Source of the DNA: Enterococcus caccae ATCC BAA-1240
GTDB taxonomy: Bacteria; Bacillota; Bacilli; Lactobacillales; Enterococcaceae
Assembly (NCBI RefSeq): GCF_000407145.1
Contig: NZ_KE136474.1
Span: 310,001-374,000, forward strand
Length of the DNA: 64,000 nucleotides
Direction: 5' to 3'
How positions within the stretch are numbered: the stretch's first letter is position 1; each line of letters opens with the position of its first letter. Made by a program: the position numbers and the translations under genes. This document shows positions 1 through 6,769 of the stretch, piece by piece. Below the pieces are notes generated by a model. That model had not been told where the DNA came from. It ran no database searches and worked only from the letters and a program-made list of their open reading frames with translations.

Positions 1-1
1 T

Positions 2-949
2 TACCAATTTAACGGTGAGCGTGACAATGTACGGACTAGAGAAACGAATCTAGGCAATCTGATTGGCGATGCTATGTTCGCTTACGGGCAGCACGGTTTT
101 AAAAATCAAGCTGATTTCGCAGTAACAAATGGTGGCGGTATTCGTGCAAATATCGAACCTGGAAAAGTAACATTAGGTGATGTCATAGCTGTAATGCCTT
201 TTGGTAACAGTATCTCTCAAATTAAAGTGACAGGTGCTGAGGTCAAAGAAATGTTTGAGCTTTCGCTGCGTTCAATGGCTCAAAAAGACGAAAACGGCAA
301 GATCATTTTAGATGACTACAACCAACCTAAACTTGGCGCAAATGGTGGATTCCTCCATGTTTCAAGCACGATTCGTGTCCACTATGATTCAACGAAAAAA
401 GGCTCACTACTACCAGCAGACGAAGGCAATGGTACGGACAAAACCATCGTCGGTGAACGAATCTTACAAATCGAAGTTCAAGACCGTACGACTGGAAAAT
501 TTGCACCAATCGATGAAAAAGCAACTTATCATATGGCCACGAATGATTTCCTAGCTGCAGGCGGTGACGGTTATGATATGTTAGGCGGCGAACGTGAAGA
601 AGGACCTTCTTTAGACACAGTCTTGATCAATCATTTAAAACAAGCGACAAACATTCGTCTATACGATGCCGCAACAAATATTGATTTAGCACAATACAAA
701 GAAGCCTTTCCAGGCGAACGAATCATTTCCATCTCAGAAGCTGAATTTAATAAGAAAAATAAACCTGTACCAGATCCAAAAGATCCAACGAAATCAGATG
801 AGATAAAAGCGGCTAAACCTGCCGGAAAAACAGCAGATTATCCAAAAATGGGTGAAACAATCATGGCTTATGGCAGTTTAGGCTTACTTGTTATTGGATT
901 TTCTGGTTATGGTTTTTATGAATATAATCGTAAACGGAAAATTGGATAA
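2..949 (+). CDS. 5'-nucleotidase / 2',3'-cyclic phosphodiesterase family, wall-anchored, 5' end outside window
   Basis: The C-terminal ~315 residues of a bifunctional metallophosphatase/5'-nucleotidase are visible; the reading frame is open from base 2, so the gene starts before the window. The 5'-nucleotidase C-terminal domain shows RETNLGNLIGD near the start, then NGGGIR and PFGNSI, and a substrate-pocket NDFLAAGGDGY stretch. The end is a wall-sorting tail: a Pro/Lys/Asp-rich linker, the five-residue motif YPKMG, a hydrophobic span and the basic end YNRKRKIG. Family knowledge: these are extracellular enzymes that release nucleosides from nucleotides. The sorting motif departs from LPXTG at two positions (L to Y, T to M), so anchoring by sortase A is uncertain. 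The gene converges on glmU with a shared terminator. Confidence 0.9.
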   Translation, partial: YQFNGERDNVRTRETNLGNLIGDAMFAYGQHGFKNQADFAVTNGGGIRANIEPGKVTLGDVIAVMPFGNSISQIKVTGAEVKEMFELSLRSMAQKDENGKIILDDYNQPKLGANGGFLHVSSTIRVHYDSTKKGSLLPADEGNGTDKTIVGERILQIEVQDRTTGKFAPIDEKATYHMATNDFLAAGGDGYDMLGGEREEGPSLDTVLINHLKQATNIRLYDAATNIDLAQYKEAFPGERIISISEAEFNKKNKPVPDPKDPTKSDEIKAAKPAGKTADYPKMGETIMAYGSLGLLVIGFSGYGFYEYNRKRKIG

Positions 950-968
950 CTAAAATTGAAAATAAAAA

Positions 969-1007
969 GAAGATGGATGCCAAACTCAGCATCCACCTTC
1001 TTTTTTT
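969..1007. terminator. Bidirectional terminator between nucleotidase gene and glmU
   Basis: Stem GAAGATGGATGC / GCATCCACCTTC with one mismatch and an eight-base loop, flanked by an A-run on the left and a T-run on the right, so it can stop both converging transcripts. Confidence 0.85.
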
Positions 1008-1010
1008 CGC

Positions 1011-2393
1011 TTATTTCTCGTTATTCATATAAGGCATGTTTTTCCCATAGCCTTCTTTATTCACTTGTCTTGCACGAGCAATCGCCAGATCAAACTCTGC
1101 TACATCATCTGTGATCGTAGAACCTGCCGCGATAACAGAATTCGCTGCAATGTTCACAGGTGCGATCAAACTTGTTGATGACCCGATAAACGCATGATCC
1201 CCGACTGTTGTGCGATGTTTATCTTTTCCATCATAGTTAACAAAAACCACACCGCAGCCGACATTGATATTTTTCCCTAAGTCTGCATCACCAACATACG
1301 TTAAATGACCCACTTTAGTATCTTCTGCCACTGTCGCATTTTTGATTTCTACAAAGTTTCCGACATGGACACGCTCACCGATTTCAGCTTTCGGACGGAT
1401 ATGCGCAAATGGACCGACATCAGCATTTTTGCGAATAATGCTTTCTTCCACAACGGATTGGGTGATTTTTACGTTATCTTCGATTACGCTGTCAACGATT
1501 TCAGAATGTGCACCGATAAAGCAATCTTCACCGATGACTGTTTTCCCTTTTAAATGAACACCTGCTTCAATCACCGTATCTGAGCCAATCACAACGCCTT
1601 CGTCAATATACGTTGAATCAGAATCAACGAATGAAACACCATTTCTCATATGCATTGTATTCAAGCGGCGGTGCATGATTTTATTCGCCTCAGCTAAAGC
1701 TACACGATCATTGATCCCCATCGCTTCTTCAAAATCAGCCATTTGGTAGGCCGCAACGGTCTTACCTTCTTTTTTAAGGATTTCAATAATATCAGTTAGA
1801 TAATATTCACCTTGTGCATTGTTTGTATTGATTTTAGATAAGGCGTTAAACAAGGCTTCATTATCAAAACAAAACGTTCCAGTATTGATTTCTTGAACAC
1901 GAGCTTCTTGTTCCGAAGCATCTTTTTGCTCCACGATTTTTTCAACGATGCCCACATGATCACGAATGATTCGACCATATCCAGTTGGATCTTCGGCATG
2001 AGCTGTTAAAATTGTCGCACTCGCATTTTTCCCTTGATGATAGTCAAATAGATTCGCTAATGTTTCAGCAGTTAATAGCGGTGTATCTCCTGTAATCACA
2101 AGCGTTGTGCCTTTTTTGCCTGCTAAATGTGCTTCTGCTTGTAACACGGCATGTCCCGTTCCTAATTGTTCTGCTTGTAAAGCATATTGGCTACGTTCAC
2201 CTAAATGGCTTTTGATTGCCTCAGCACCATGACCGACGATCGTCACAACTTCACTTGGATTCGTTTTTTCTACTTGATCCATGATGTGTTCCACCATTGG
2301 TTTTCCAGCGACAGGATGCAACACTTTATAAAGTTTTGATTTCATACGTGTTCCTTTACCAGCAGCTAGGATGATGACATATCTGTTTTCCAA
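1011..2393 (-). CDS. glmU: GlmU: bifunctional glucosamine-1-phosphate acetyltransferase / UDP-GlcNAc pyrophosphorylase
   Basis: 460 residues, the normal GlmU length. The N-terminal nucleotidyltransferase carries the signature [11 protein letters not shown] close to the start; the C-terminal half is a left-handed beta-helix of hexapeptide repeats ending in the acetyltransferase site. It makes UDP-GlcNAc for peptidoglycan and teichoic acid in the cytoplasm. I chose the TTG start at 2393 because AGGAG lies seven bases upstream and the protein then begins [13 protein letters not shown], as in other enterococci; a longer frame from an ATG at 2426 has no ribosome site and would add 11 unlikely residues. 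In E. faecalis purR normally lies next to glmU (recalled); here about 9.7 kb separates them. Confidence 0.96.
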   Translation of the reverse strand: MENRYVIILAAGKGTRMKSKLYKVLHPVAGKPMVEHIMDQVEKTNPSEVVTIVGHGAEAIKSHLGERSQYALQAEQLGTGHAVLQAEAHLAGKKGTTLVITGDTPLLTAETLANLFDYHQGKNASATILTAHAEDPTGYGRIIRDHVGIVEKIVEQKDASEQEARVQEINTGTFCFDNEALFNALSKINTNNAQGEYYLTDIIEILKKEGKTVAAYQMADFEEAMGINDRVALAEANKIMHRRLNTMHMRNGVSFVDSDSTYIDEGVVIGSDTVIEAGVHLKGKTVIGEDCFIGAHSEIVDSVIEDNVKITQSVVEESIIRKNADVGPFAHIRPKAEIGERVHVGNFVEIKNATVAEDTKVGHLTYVGDADLGKNINVGCGVVFVNYDGKDKHRTTVGDHAFIGSSTSLIAPVNIAANSVIAAGSTITDDVAEFDLAIARARQVNKEGYGKNMPYMNNEK

Positions 2394-2519
2394 TTGCTTC
2401 ACTCCTAAGATTTGTTTTATTTTCAATCATTTATTTTCTGTTTAAAATAGCGCCATGTTTTAGTTTAGCTTACTCTTTACGGTTTTTCAACTGAACCAAT
2501 TGCTTTTTTGCTATACCAA

Positions 2520-2548
2520 TTTATAATTTTGCGTGTTTGCGTTATAAT
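2520..2548 (+). promoter_or_regulatory. Promoter for the leader ORF and FusB-like gene
   Basis: A perfect -10 TATAAT (2543-2548) with a partial -35 TTTATA (2520-2525) at 17 bp spacing; transcription would begin about 25 bases before the leader ORF. Confidence 0.6.
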
Positions 2549-2578
2549 AAAGGAAAATTATGTTAGCGGGGTGATAAT

Positions 2579-2635
2579 ATGATACCAATTCAAAAACACG
2601 TATCTCGATCAAAAGCCCATTCAGGTTTGAAATAA
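2579..2635 (+). CDS. Leader peptide (18 aa) upstream of FusB-like gene
   Basis: An 18-codon ORF preceded by AGCGGGGTGATAAT, a good ribosome site, and ending in TAA at 2633-2635. It encodes a basic peptide starting MIPIQKHVSRSK. Its stop codon touches the left arm of a perfect 13-bp inverted repeat that lies before the FusB-like gene. The arrangement (ribosome site, short ORF, hairpins, second ribosome site) is that of a translational attenuator used by inducible ribosome-protection and rRNA-methylase genes. That it works this way here is inference. Confidence 0.55.
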   Translation: MIPIQKHVSRSKAHSGLK

Positions 2636-2708
2636 TAAAGTACTTTGGTTGTTGAAGGATTGCCTTTACGCAAAGTACTTTATCACTTGAATGATAGAGA
2701 GGAAATCC
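2635..2708 (+). promoter_or_regulatory. Candidate attenuator hairpins before the FusB-like gene
   Basis: Perfect 13-bp inverted repeat at 2635-2647 and 2671-2683 with a 23-base loop. A second small stem TATCA/TGATA (2681-2685, 2692-2696) shares bases with it and ends two bases before the ribosome site AGAGG (2698-2702). GGATT in the large loop (2657-2661) can pair with AATCC just after the ribosome site (2704-2708). There is no T-run, so control of translation is more likely than termination. Confidence 0.5.
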
Positions 2709-2711
2709 ATT

Positions 2712-3359
2712 ATGAATACAAAAATACAACCATATCAATTTAATTTTATTCGAAAACAAGCCAATATTTTGCTACAAGCTCATTTATCTGTAAATGATAA
2801 AAATACAATCAAAACACTGCAAGCAATCGTTCTTGAGAAAATCAATGAGCAGTTTGGTACAGATAAAGATGCGTTACAACCATTATTAGATGGATTTTTA
2901 GAAGCTGCTACTTCTAAGCCTAGACTGGAACACTATTTGGAAGGACTAAAAGAAGCGGTTATTCCCTTTGATCCGCCTTCAAAACAACAACTGACAAAGC
3001 TCTTTAAAAAGACCAAGAAATTGAAAATCCCAGAATGGGAAACAATGGATTTGCGAGATTATACTTTTTACAGCTGGAATGATAGCGGGAAACAGCAAAA
3101 ATTTATTATCGCTTCAATCGACGGACAGCTCGTCGGTGTTTCCGGAACAATTTCTCCTACGACTCAAAAAGGGATCTGCCCGATTTGTCATGAAACGTCA
3201 GAAGTTGCGATGTTTCTATCTAAGGTGAAAGAATCAGGCGATGGGATGTATACAAAGCGCGGAAACTATATCTGCTATGATAGTGAGAAATGTAATCACA
3301 ATATCGAGCGTAGAGACGAGTTAGAAGCGTTTGTTCAGAATGTGAAGTTTATGAAATAG
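2712..3359 (+). CDS. FusB/FusC-family EF-G-binding protein
   Basis: 215 residues, against about 213 for FusB. The N-terminal part is helical; the C-terminal part has a four-ligand zinc site, CPICH followed about 30 residues later by CYDSEKCNH, as in FusB-type proteins. These proteins bind elongation factor G on the ribosome, help it leave, and so rescue translation stalled by fusidic acid. The start at 2712 (MNTKIQPYQF) has AGAGGAAA just upstream; a frame from 2691 lacks a site. The gene is preceded by a leader ORF and hairpins and followed by a strong terminator, so it is a single-gene unit. Homologues are common as intrinsic genes in enterococci and listeriae, and a resistance phenotype should not be assumed. 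Confidence 0.88.
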   Translation: MNTKIQPYQFNFIRKQANILLQAHLSVNDKNTIKTLQAIVLEKINEQFGTDKDALQPLLDGFLEAATSKPRLEHYLEGLKEAVIPFDPPSKQQLTKLFKKTKKLKIPEWETMDLRDYTFYSWNDSGKQQKFIIASIDGQLVGVSGTISPTTQKGICPICHETSEVAMFLSKVKESGDGMYTKRGNYICYDSEKCNHNIERRDELEAFVQNVKFMK

Positions 3360-3365
3360 AACACT

Positions 3366-3399
3366 ACCTAGAGGAAATCACCTCTAGGTTTTTATTTTT
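3366..3399 (+). terminator. Terminator after FusB-like gene
   Basis: Perfect 9-bp stem ACCTAGAGG/CCTCTAGGT with a six-base loop followed by a T-rich run. The stretch from 3400 to 3560 beyond it shows no gene. Confidence 0.9.
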
Positions 3400-3561
3400 T
3401 TGACTGCATCTTCTCTCAATATAGTAGATTTCTCTTTTTCTTTATAAGCGTCACTCCACAGTATAAATCCAGCCTATCCCATTAACATTGCATTGATAAA
3501 GGCTTGATTTTCTATATACTTTTAGCGCACAATTCCGAAATCCTATACTCGATACCTATGA

Positions 3562-3680
3562 TCAAACTAAGAAATTATATAACTTCTTAGCATCTTCGAT
3601 ACTGTCAAATTCCCAACGAGCAGCACAATCTTCGCAACCAATCCAACTACATTACTTTCTAATCTTACCATTTGATTCAT
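3562..3680 (-). pseudogene. Small Cys-rich protein, broken by a one-base frameshift
   Basis: Good ribosome site GAGGAGG (around 3687-3693), then ATG at 3680 starting MNQMVRLESN. At that point the sense continues in another frame: CSWIGCEDCAARWEFDS, then IEDAKKLYNFLV and a stop at 3562. The switch is explained by loss of one T (AATTGT becoming AATGT). Joined, the product would be about 39 residues with a CxxC pair that could bind a metal. As it stands the starting frame gives an unrelated hydrophobic tail. The family is not recognised. Confidence 0.4.
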
Positions 3681-3727
3681 AAAAAACCTCCTCACGTATA
3701 AGTACGCAAAGAGGGGAAGATATTATT

Positions 3728-4015
3728 CTATTTATTGAAATTCCCATCATTAGAGTGAGTTAATCTCCAAAAAATATAAAATGAATATATCAAATACACT
3801 ATTAAGACTGTTAAACATATATTGCTCAGATAGATCAGGGAATTTCCTAAATCATAATCAATAGAAAATTCTTTTTGCAGTTCTATTTTTTCTCCAAGTG
3901 TTAAAGTCTCAGGATCTTGCATGGGAAAAAAATTCAGTGTCAGAAAAATTCCAACAACTTTCAAAACTAGGAACATACAGCTAAGTATAGCGATTAGCAA
4001 CTTGTTATATTTTAT
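3728..4015 (-). CDS. Small two-helix membrane protein, probable AUA start
   Basis: About 95 residues if begun at the ATA codon at 4013-4015, giving an N-terminus KYNKLLIAILS. AGGAG (4025-4029) sits nine bases before this ATA; the first standard start in frame, TTG at 4000, lies 24 bases from the ribosome site, which is too far. Two hydrophobic segments are seen, residues ~5-25 and ~60-80, around a polar middle. It follows the secreted-protein gene by 17 bases and shares its promoter. Size, topology and position suit an immunity or accessory protein for its neighbour; that is inference. The family is not recognised. Confidence 0.6.
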   Translation of the reverse strand: MKYNKLLIAILSCMFLVLKVVGIFLTLNFFPMQDPETLTLGEKIELQKEFSIDYDLGNSLIYLSNICLTVLIVYLIYSFYIFWRLTHSNDGNFNK

Positions 4016-4032
4016 GAAAACTCACTCCTGTC

Positions 4033-4908
4033 TTACCTTGACATAGATCTTACAATTTCAATTTTATATGGTTTTATATACCCACGAGACTGCATTGCAT
4101 AACAATAATTATTACCAAAACCAACAGCAAAATCATTATACCCATTTGGTTCCCAAGCAAAGTCAAATATATCGGTAACTTTTACAGTAGTATAGTAATA
4201 TCCATTTGCTTGTCGTTTATAAGATACTGTGTAGGATACTCCCCGTAAAGCGGTGAGTAGATGTCCACTCGTAAACCTATGCACCCCTGTGAAAGAACCA
4301 GAAGCTCTACCACCTCGGAAAGCTTCAGCTTTCAAGCGACCATAGTAAGAACGCATTAAGTCTTCACTATCTACCATTCTAGCCCAAGTATCGTTAGTAT
4401 TGTAATAGGTTGCTGGTGTGTATGCTGTATTGACTCTGTTTGCTGGAACAATAGCGCGTCTCATATAATTCGCAGTCTGCCAGTGTCCTCTTCGTTCAAC
4501 CAATTTAATGCCAGTAACATATGCAGTTAAAGCAAGGTCATATGGTGTTGCAACTAAAGCTCTGGATGTCTTAGGTAAGTTACTATTCAAAGATAAATCA
4601 ACATTTTCCTCAGCAGTTTCAAGCTGATTTTCTAATTTTTCATCTTGCTTATTATCGTAGTTTTTTAACTCAACTAGGACTGAATTTAGAAATGAATTAA
4701 AATCCTCACTAGAATCATTTTCGGAGGGTACCTCATAATACATATCAATCGTGTTATTGATATAATCTGAATTTGCAGGTTCCTCTGAGGTGAGTTCCTC
4801 AATCAGATTAGTATTATTCTCGCTAATTTCATACCTTTCTTGAGCCTCAACATTGGTACCAAATCCCAAACAAACCAATAGTGTAATCCCTAATAAAAAT
4901 TTTTTCAT
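4033..4908 (-). CDS. Secreted protein of unknown function, toxin-like architecture
   Basis: 291 residues. A clear signal peptide (MKKFLLGITLLVCLGFGTNVEA) is followed by an acidic Asn/Glu/Ser-rich low-complexity region to about residue 110, then a compact aromatic- and Arg-rich domain (about 120-291) beginning at RALVATPYDLALTAYV. The last third has VTDIFDFAWEPNGYNDF and then GYIKPYKIEI. The DxFDF stretch weakly recalls Asp/Tyr-Asp motifs of bacteriocin and polymorphic-toxin domains, but the His-Arg of the colicin M site is not seen, so I make no family assignment. Promoter at 4942-4970. It forms a two-gene unit with a small membrane protein. Confidence 0.75.
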   Translation of the reverse strand: MKKFLLGITLLVCLGFGTNVEAQERYEISENNTNLIEELTSEEPANSDYINNTIDMYYEVPSENDSSEDFNSFLNSVLVELKNYDNKQDEKLENQLETAEENVDLSLNSNLPKTSRALVATPYDLALTAYVTGIKLVERRGHWQTANYMRRAIVPANRVNTAYTPATYYNTNDTWARMVDSEDLMRSYYGRLKAEAFRGGRASGSFTGVHRFTSGHLLTALRGVSYTVSYKRQANGYYYTTVKVTDIFDFAWEPNGYNDFAVGFGNNYCYAMQSRGYIKPYKIEIVRSMSR

Positions 4909-4941
4909 TTAATTCTCACCATACTTTCACTTACTTTCAAA

Positions 4942-4970
4942 AGTATATTATATCATTCTTTACGCGTCAA
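4942..4970 (-). promoter_or_regulatory. Promoter of the secreted-protein operon
   Basis: On the minus strand, -35 TTGACG (4965-4970) and -10 TATACT (4942-4947) separated by 17 bp. Confidence 0.7.
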
Positions 4971-5030
4971 CATTTTTTATACATTATAGATAGAATAATA
5001 TAGACAAATACTATTTAGGATTTAAAATGC

Positions 5031-5309
5031 ATGATAGTAGATTTCTCCATTATAGAAAGAGAAGAAATAACAGGAATGATGGCAGTTTGTCCGATAACTT
5101 CTACACAAAACACAAAAAGTCATTTTATTTCTTTAGATGACAACCATCAAGTAACTGGACACATCAATTCTCTTCAAGTTAAAACCTTTGATTTTACTGC
5201 TCCGGAAAGAAATGTTCGATTCATAGAAAAAGCAACGTTGAAAGAAATCGGTGAAACAGCACAGATTGTCAGCATGAGCTTTGATTTTTCAAATTTAATG
5301 ACAGAATAA
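5031..5309 (+). pseudogene. MazF/PemK-family mRNA interferase, N-terminally truncated
   Basis: 92 residues matching the central and C-terminal parts of MazF-type endoribonucleases: GMMAVCPITST (the conserved strand with catalytic Thr), HFISL, a GHINSLQVKTFDF core and a C-terminal helix. Intact members are about 110-120 residues and begin with a block containing the second catalytic residue, an Arg in a G..RP motif; that block is absent and replaced by about 15 unrelated residues after an in-frame stop. No antitoxin gene is next to it. It is probably an inactive remnant, although a weak ribosome site (TAGGA) could still allow translation. Confidence 0.6.
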
Positions 5310-5412
5310 AAAACTTGGTTTGATATAGTTCATCTCAAATATAGAAACGTACTGACAACATTCATTCCCTAACTTCATTAGCGTCTTAAAAAAAATCGTG
5401 TTATAATGACAA

Positions 5413-5546
5413 TGAAAAGAGAGATATGCGCTAACATACCTCTCTAGTGTAGATAGTACCAGTAAAAAGCTGGCGGCTATAGATCAAACGGTAAAAATAA
5501 ACCATTTTAACCTACTAAAGTTAAAAAAATGGTTTATTTTTTTTGA
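5413..5546 (+). ncRNA. Antisense antitoxin RNA of a type I toxin locus
   Basis: A -10 TATAAT stands at 5402-5407. The predicted RNA holds two hairpins (AGAGAGAT...ACCTCTCT and CCAG...CTGG) and ends in a strong terminator whose arms are AATAAACCATTTTAAC (about 5497-5511) and its near-complement (5520-5538), followed by T's. The terminator overlaps the last codons of the toxin ORF on the opposite strand, the usual arrangement of TxpA/RatA- and Fst-like type I systems. Exact ends are estimates. Confidence 0.65.
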
Positions 5547-5617
5547 TTAAATTTCAATATGGCAACTACTAACATTGCAAAACTAATCGCAAGTGTTAAT
5601 GCTTCATATACTGACAA
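5534..5617 (-). CDS. Holin-like type I toxin peptide (Hol_Tox type)
   Basis: 27 codons on the minus strand, starting at TTG (5615-5617) with AAAGGA six bases upstream. The peptide begins SVYEALTLAISFAM, continues through one hydrophobic helix and ends KFNQKK, the standard pattern of the putative holin-like toxin family. Such peptides insert in the membrane and are silenced by an antisense RNA, which is present here on the other strand. The long region upstream on the minus strand (5618-5760) would be its structured 5' leader. It was too short for routine ORF calling. Confidence 0.75.
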   Translation of the reverse strand: MSVYEALTLAISFAMLVVAILKFNQKK

Positions 5618-5839
5618 CTCTATTCCTTTCTAGGGACACAACCATTAATCATCAGGCATCACCCTTTTTTCAAGAGATTTAGCCCACCATCTTTTCACTT
5701 TTCTACACTAGTTATTATGTCATAATAGCGATTATTTATAACTTTTACTTGCAATTTTTTGTAGCAAAATGACCCATTATTAGGCGATAAATCGGACAAT
5801 CATCAATACAAGTAAAATTCAAAAATTTCCACCTCTTTT

Positions 5840-5873
5840 GTCAAAATTGTCCTTTCTTTGGGACAATTTTGAC
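5840..5873. repeat. Perfect 13-bp inverted repeat, operator-like
   Basis: GTCAAAATTGTCC (5840-5852) and its exact complement (5861-5873) around an eight-base centre. Neither side has a T-run, so it is not an ordinary terminator. No gene starts immediately beside it; the nearest start is the promoter at 5900-5929. Confidence 0.5.
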
Positions 5874-5899
5874 TATTTGAATTCTTTCACGATATTCTA

Positions 5900-5929
5900 T
5901 TGACTATCTCAACCTCTTTACGTTAGAAT
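5900..5929 (+). promoter_or_regulatory. Promoter into RNA-like unit A
   Basis: -35 TTGACT (5900-5905) and -10 TAGAAT (5924-5929) with 18 bp between. Transcription would start near 5936, just before the first hairpin of unit A. Confidence 0.5.
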
Positions 5930-5936
5930 AAATTTA

Positions 5937-6174
5937 CAACATAAAATAAAAAAAGGCGCCCTGTCAGAAGACGGACATCTTCTAAACAGAGCCCTGTATT
6001 ATCAGCGTAAACTAATAATACAAGTTGCCTCGCCAATAATTTCTTATTGACTAATCTTATTGTACTAAAAGTAAGAACAGATTTCCATTCTTTTTTACTT
6101 GCTCAATACTGTTAGTGAATGGTTATTTAACGAACGCTTCATGGTATTAGTAGCTGACTAATATCATTTTTTTG
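5937..6174 (+). ncRNA. Structured RNA-like unit, copy A
   Basis: Left end: a hairpin with stem GGC..CTGT..AGAAGA / TCTTCT..ACAG..GCC and loop CGGACA (5955-5993), preceded by an A-run so that it would act as a terminator for the opposite strand. Next a hairpin TATTAT/ATAATA (5997-6020). Right end: hairpin ATGGTATTAG/CTAATATCAT (6141-6167) followed by seven T's, a plus-strand terminator. Transcripts from both strands would thus overlap along the whole unit. No convincing ORF lies inside on either strand. A second copy follows at 6212. Confidence 0.5.
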
Positions 6175-6211
6175 TGTTTAAAATCAGGTAATTAGAGCGA
6201 AAAAACAAAAT

Positions 6212-6443
6212 AAAAAGGCACTCTGTAAAAGGACGGACATCCTCGTACAGAGCCTCATATTATCAGCGTAAACTAATAATATAAGTTGCCAAGTCAATAT
6301 TTGCATATCGACTCTTTCATTTTACTCAATTTTTGTAAGAAATACTAGTGTTTTTTTACAGATATTGTTATTTTGAAGCAGTTGGTGGTTATTTGTTGCA
6401 CTTTTGCACGGTATTAGTTGGTCGCTAATGCCGTATTTTTTTC
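6212..6443 (+). ncRNA. Structured RNA-like unit, copy B
   Basis: Same layout as copy A, shifted by about 262 bases: hairpin CTCTGT..AGGA / TCCT..ACAGAG with the same CGGACA loop (6217-6254), the same TATTAT/ATAATA hairpin with identical loop, and a right-end terminator ACGGTATTAG/CTAATGCCGT (6408-6434) plus T's. Where the copies differ in the first stem (AAGA/TCTT against AGGA/TCCT) and in the last, both sides change together, so pairing is kept. Confidence 0.5.
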
Positions 6444-6450
6444 GCTCTTT

Positions 6451-6713
6451 TTATAAATAGCAAGCACCTCTCTCCTTTTTCAATACGGTATTTTCGTATT
6501 GGCATTCTACCAATTGGTGCTTGCGAGCAGATTTACTAGAATCGATCACTACCATACGTTTCACCATTTGATCTAAAAAGGCAGCCAAGTCAATGCGTAT
6601 ACAAATGGATAAAAATCAGAAACAGATAAATAAACAGTTCTTTCGTTTACCCGATTGAATGGCGCAACGTAACGATTGATTTCTAGTTCTTCTGTAGTCT
6701 TAACGATCCATCT
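6451..6713 (-). pseudogene. Remnant of an unidentified gene, frameshifted and truncated
   Basis: Reading leftwards from 6713 one frame gives a protein-like stretch (RWIVKTTEELEINRYVAPFN, then RVNERTVYLSVSDFYPFVYALTWL) that stops near 6585; the sense then continues in the next frame (AAFLDQMVKRMVVIDSSKS onward) to a stop at 6451. One frameshift around the Ala codons joins them. The start is cut off exactly at a 14-bp inverted repeat (6699-6734). I do not recognise the family. Confidence 0.35.
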
Positions 6714-6734
6714 GGCGGAAGATGGATCGTTAAG
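6699..6734. repeat. Perfect 14-bp inverted repeat at the edge of a decayed gene
   Basis: CTTAACGATCCATC (6699-6712) and its exact complement (6721-6734) with an eight-base loop, followed by TAAAAAATG. It may be a terminator-like hairpin or a rearrangement scar, since the decayed reading frame on the minus strand begins inside it. Confidence 0.6.
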
Positions 6735-6769
6735 TAAAAAATGCGTAGGCTTGCAGAACCTGCGGATTT

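Noticed and set aside
2394-2426. Longer GlmU reading frame beginning at an ATG at 2426
   Set aside because: No ribosome site, and AGGAG is ideally placed for the TTG at 2393, which gives the family's normal N-terminus.
2511-2759. 82-codon minus-strand frame over the FusB leader
   Set aside because: Covers the promoter, leader and gene start on the other strand; composition is not protein-like and no ribosome site is present.
4033-4300. Colicin M-type lipid II hydrolase domain in the secreted protein
   Set aside because: A DxFDF stretch is present, but the His-Arg pair that completes the catalytic motif is not, so the resemblance is too weak.
5950-6443. CRISPR array or Fst toxin genes in the duplicated units
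   Set aside because: Only two copies, much longer than CRISPR repeats, and no hydrophobic Fst-like peptide in any frame.
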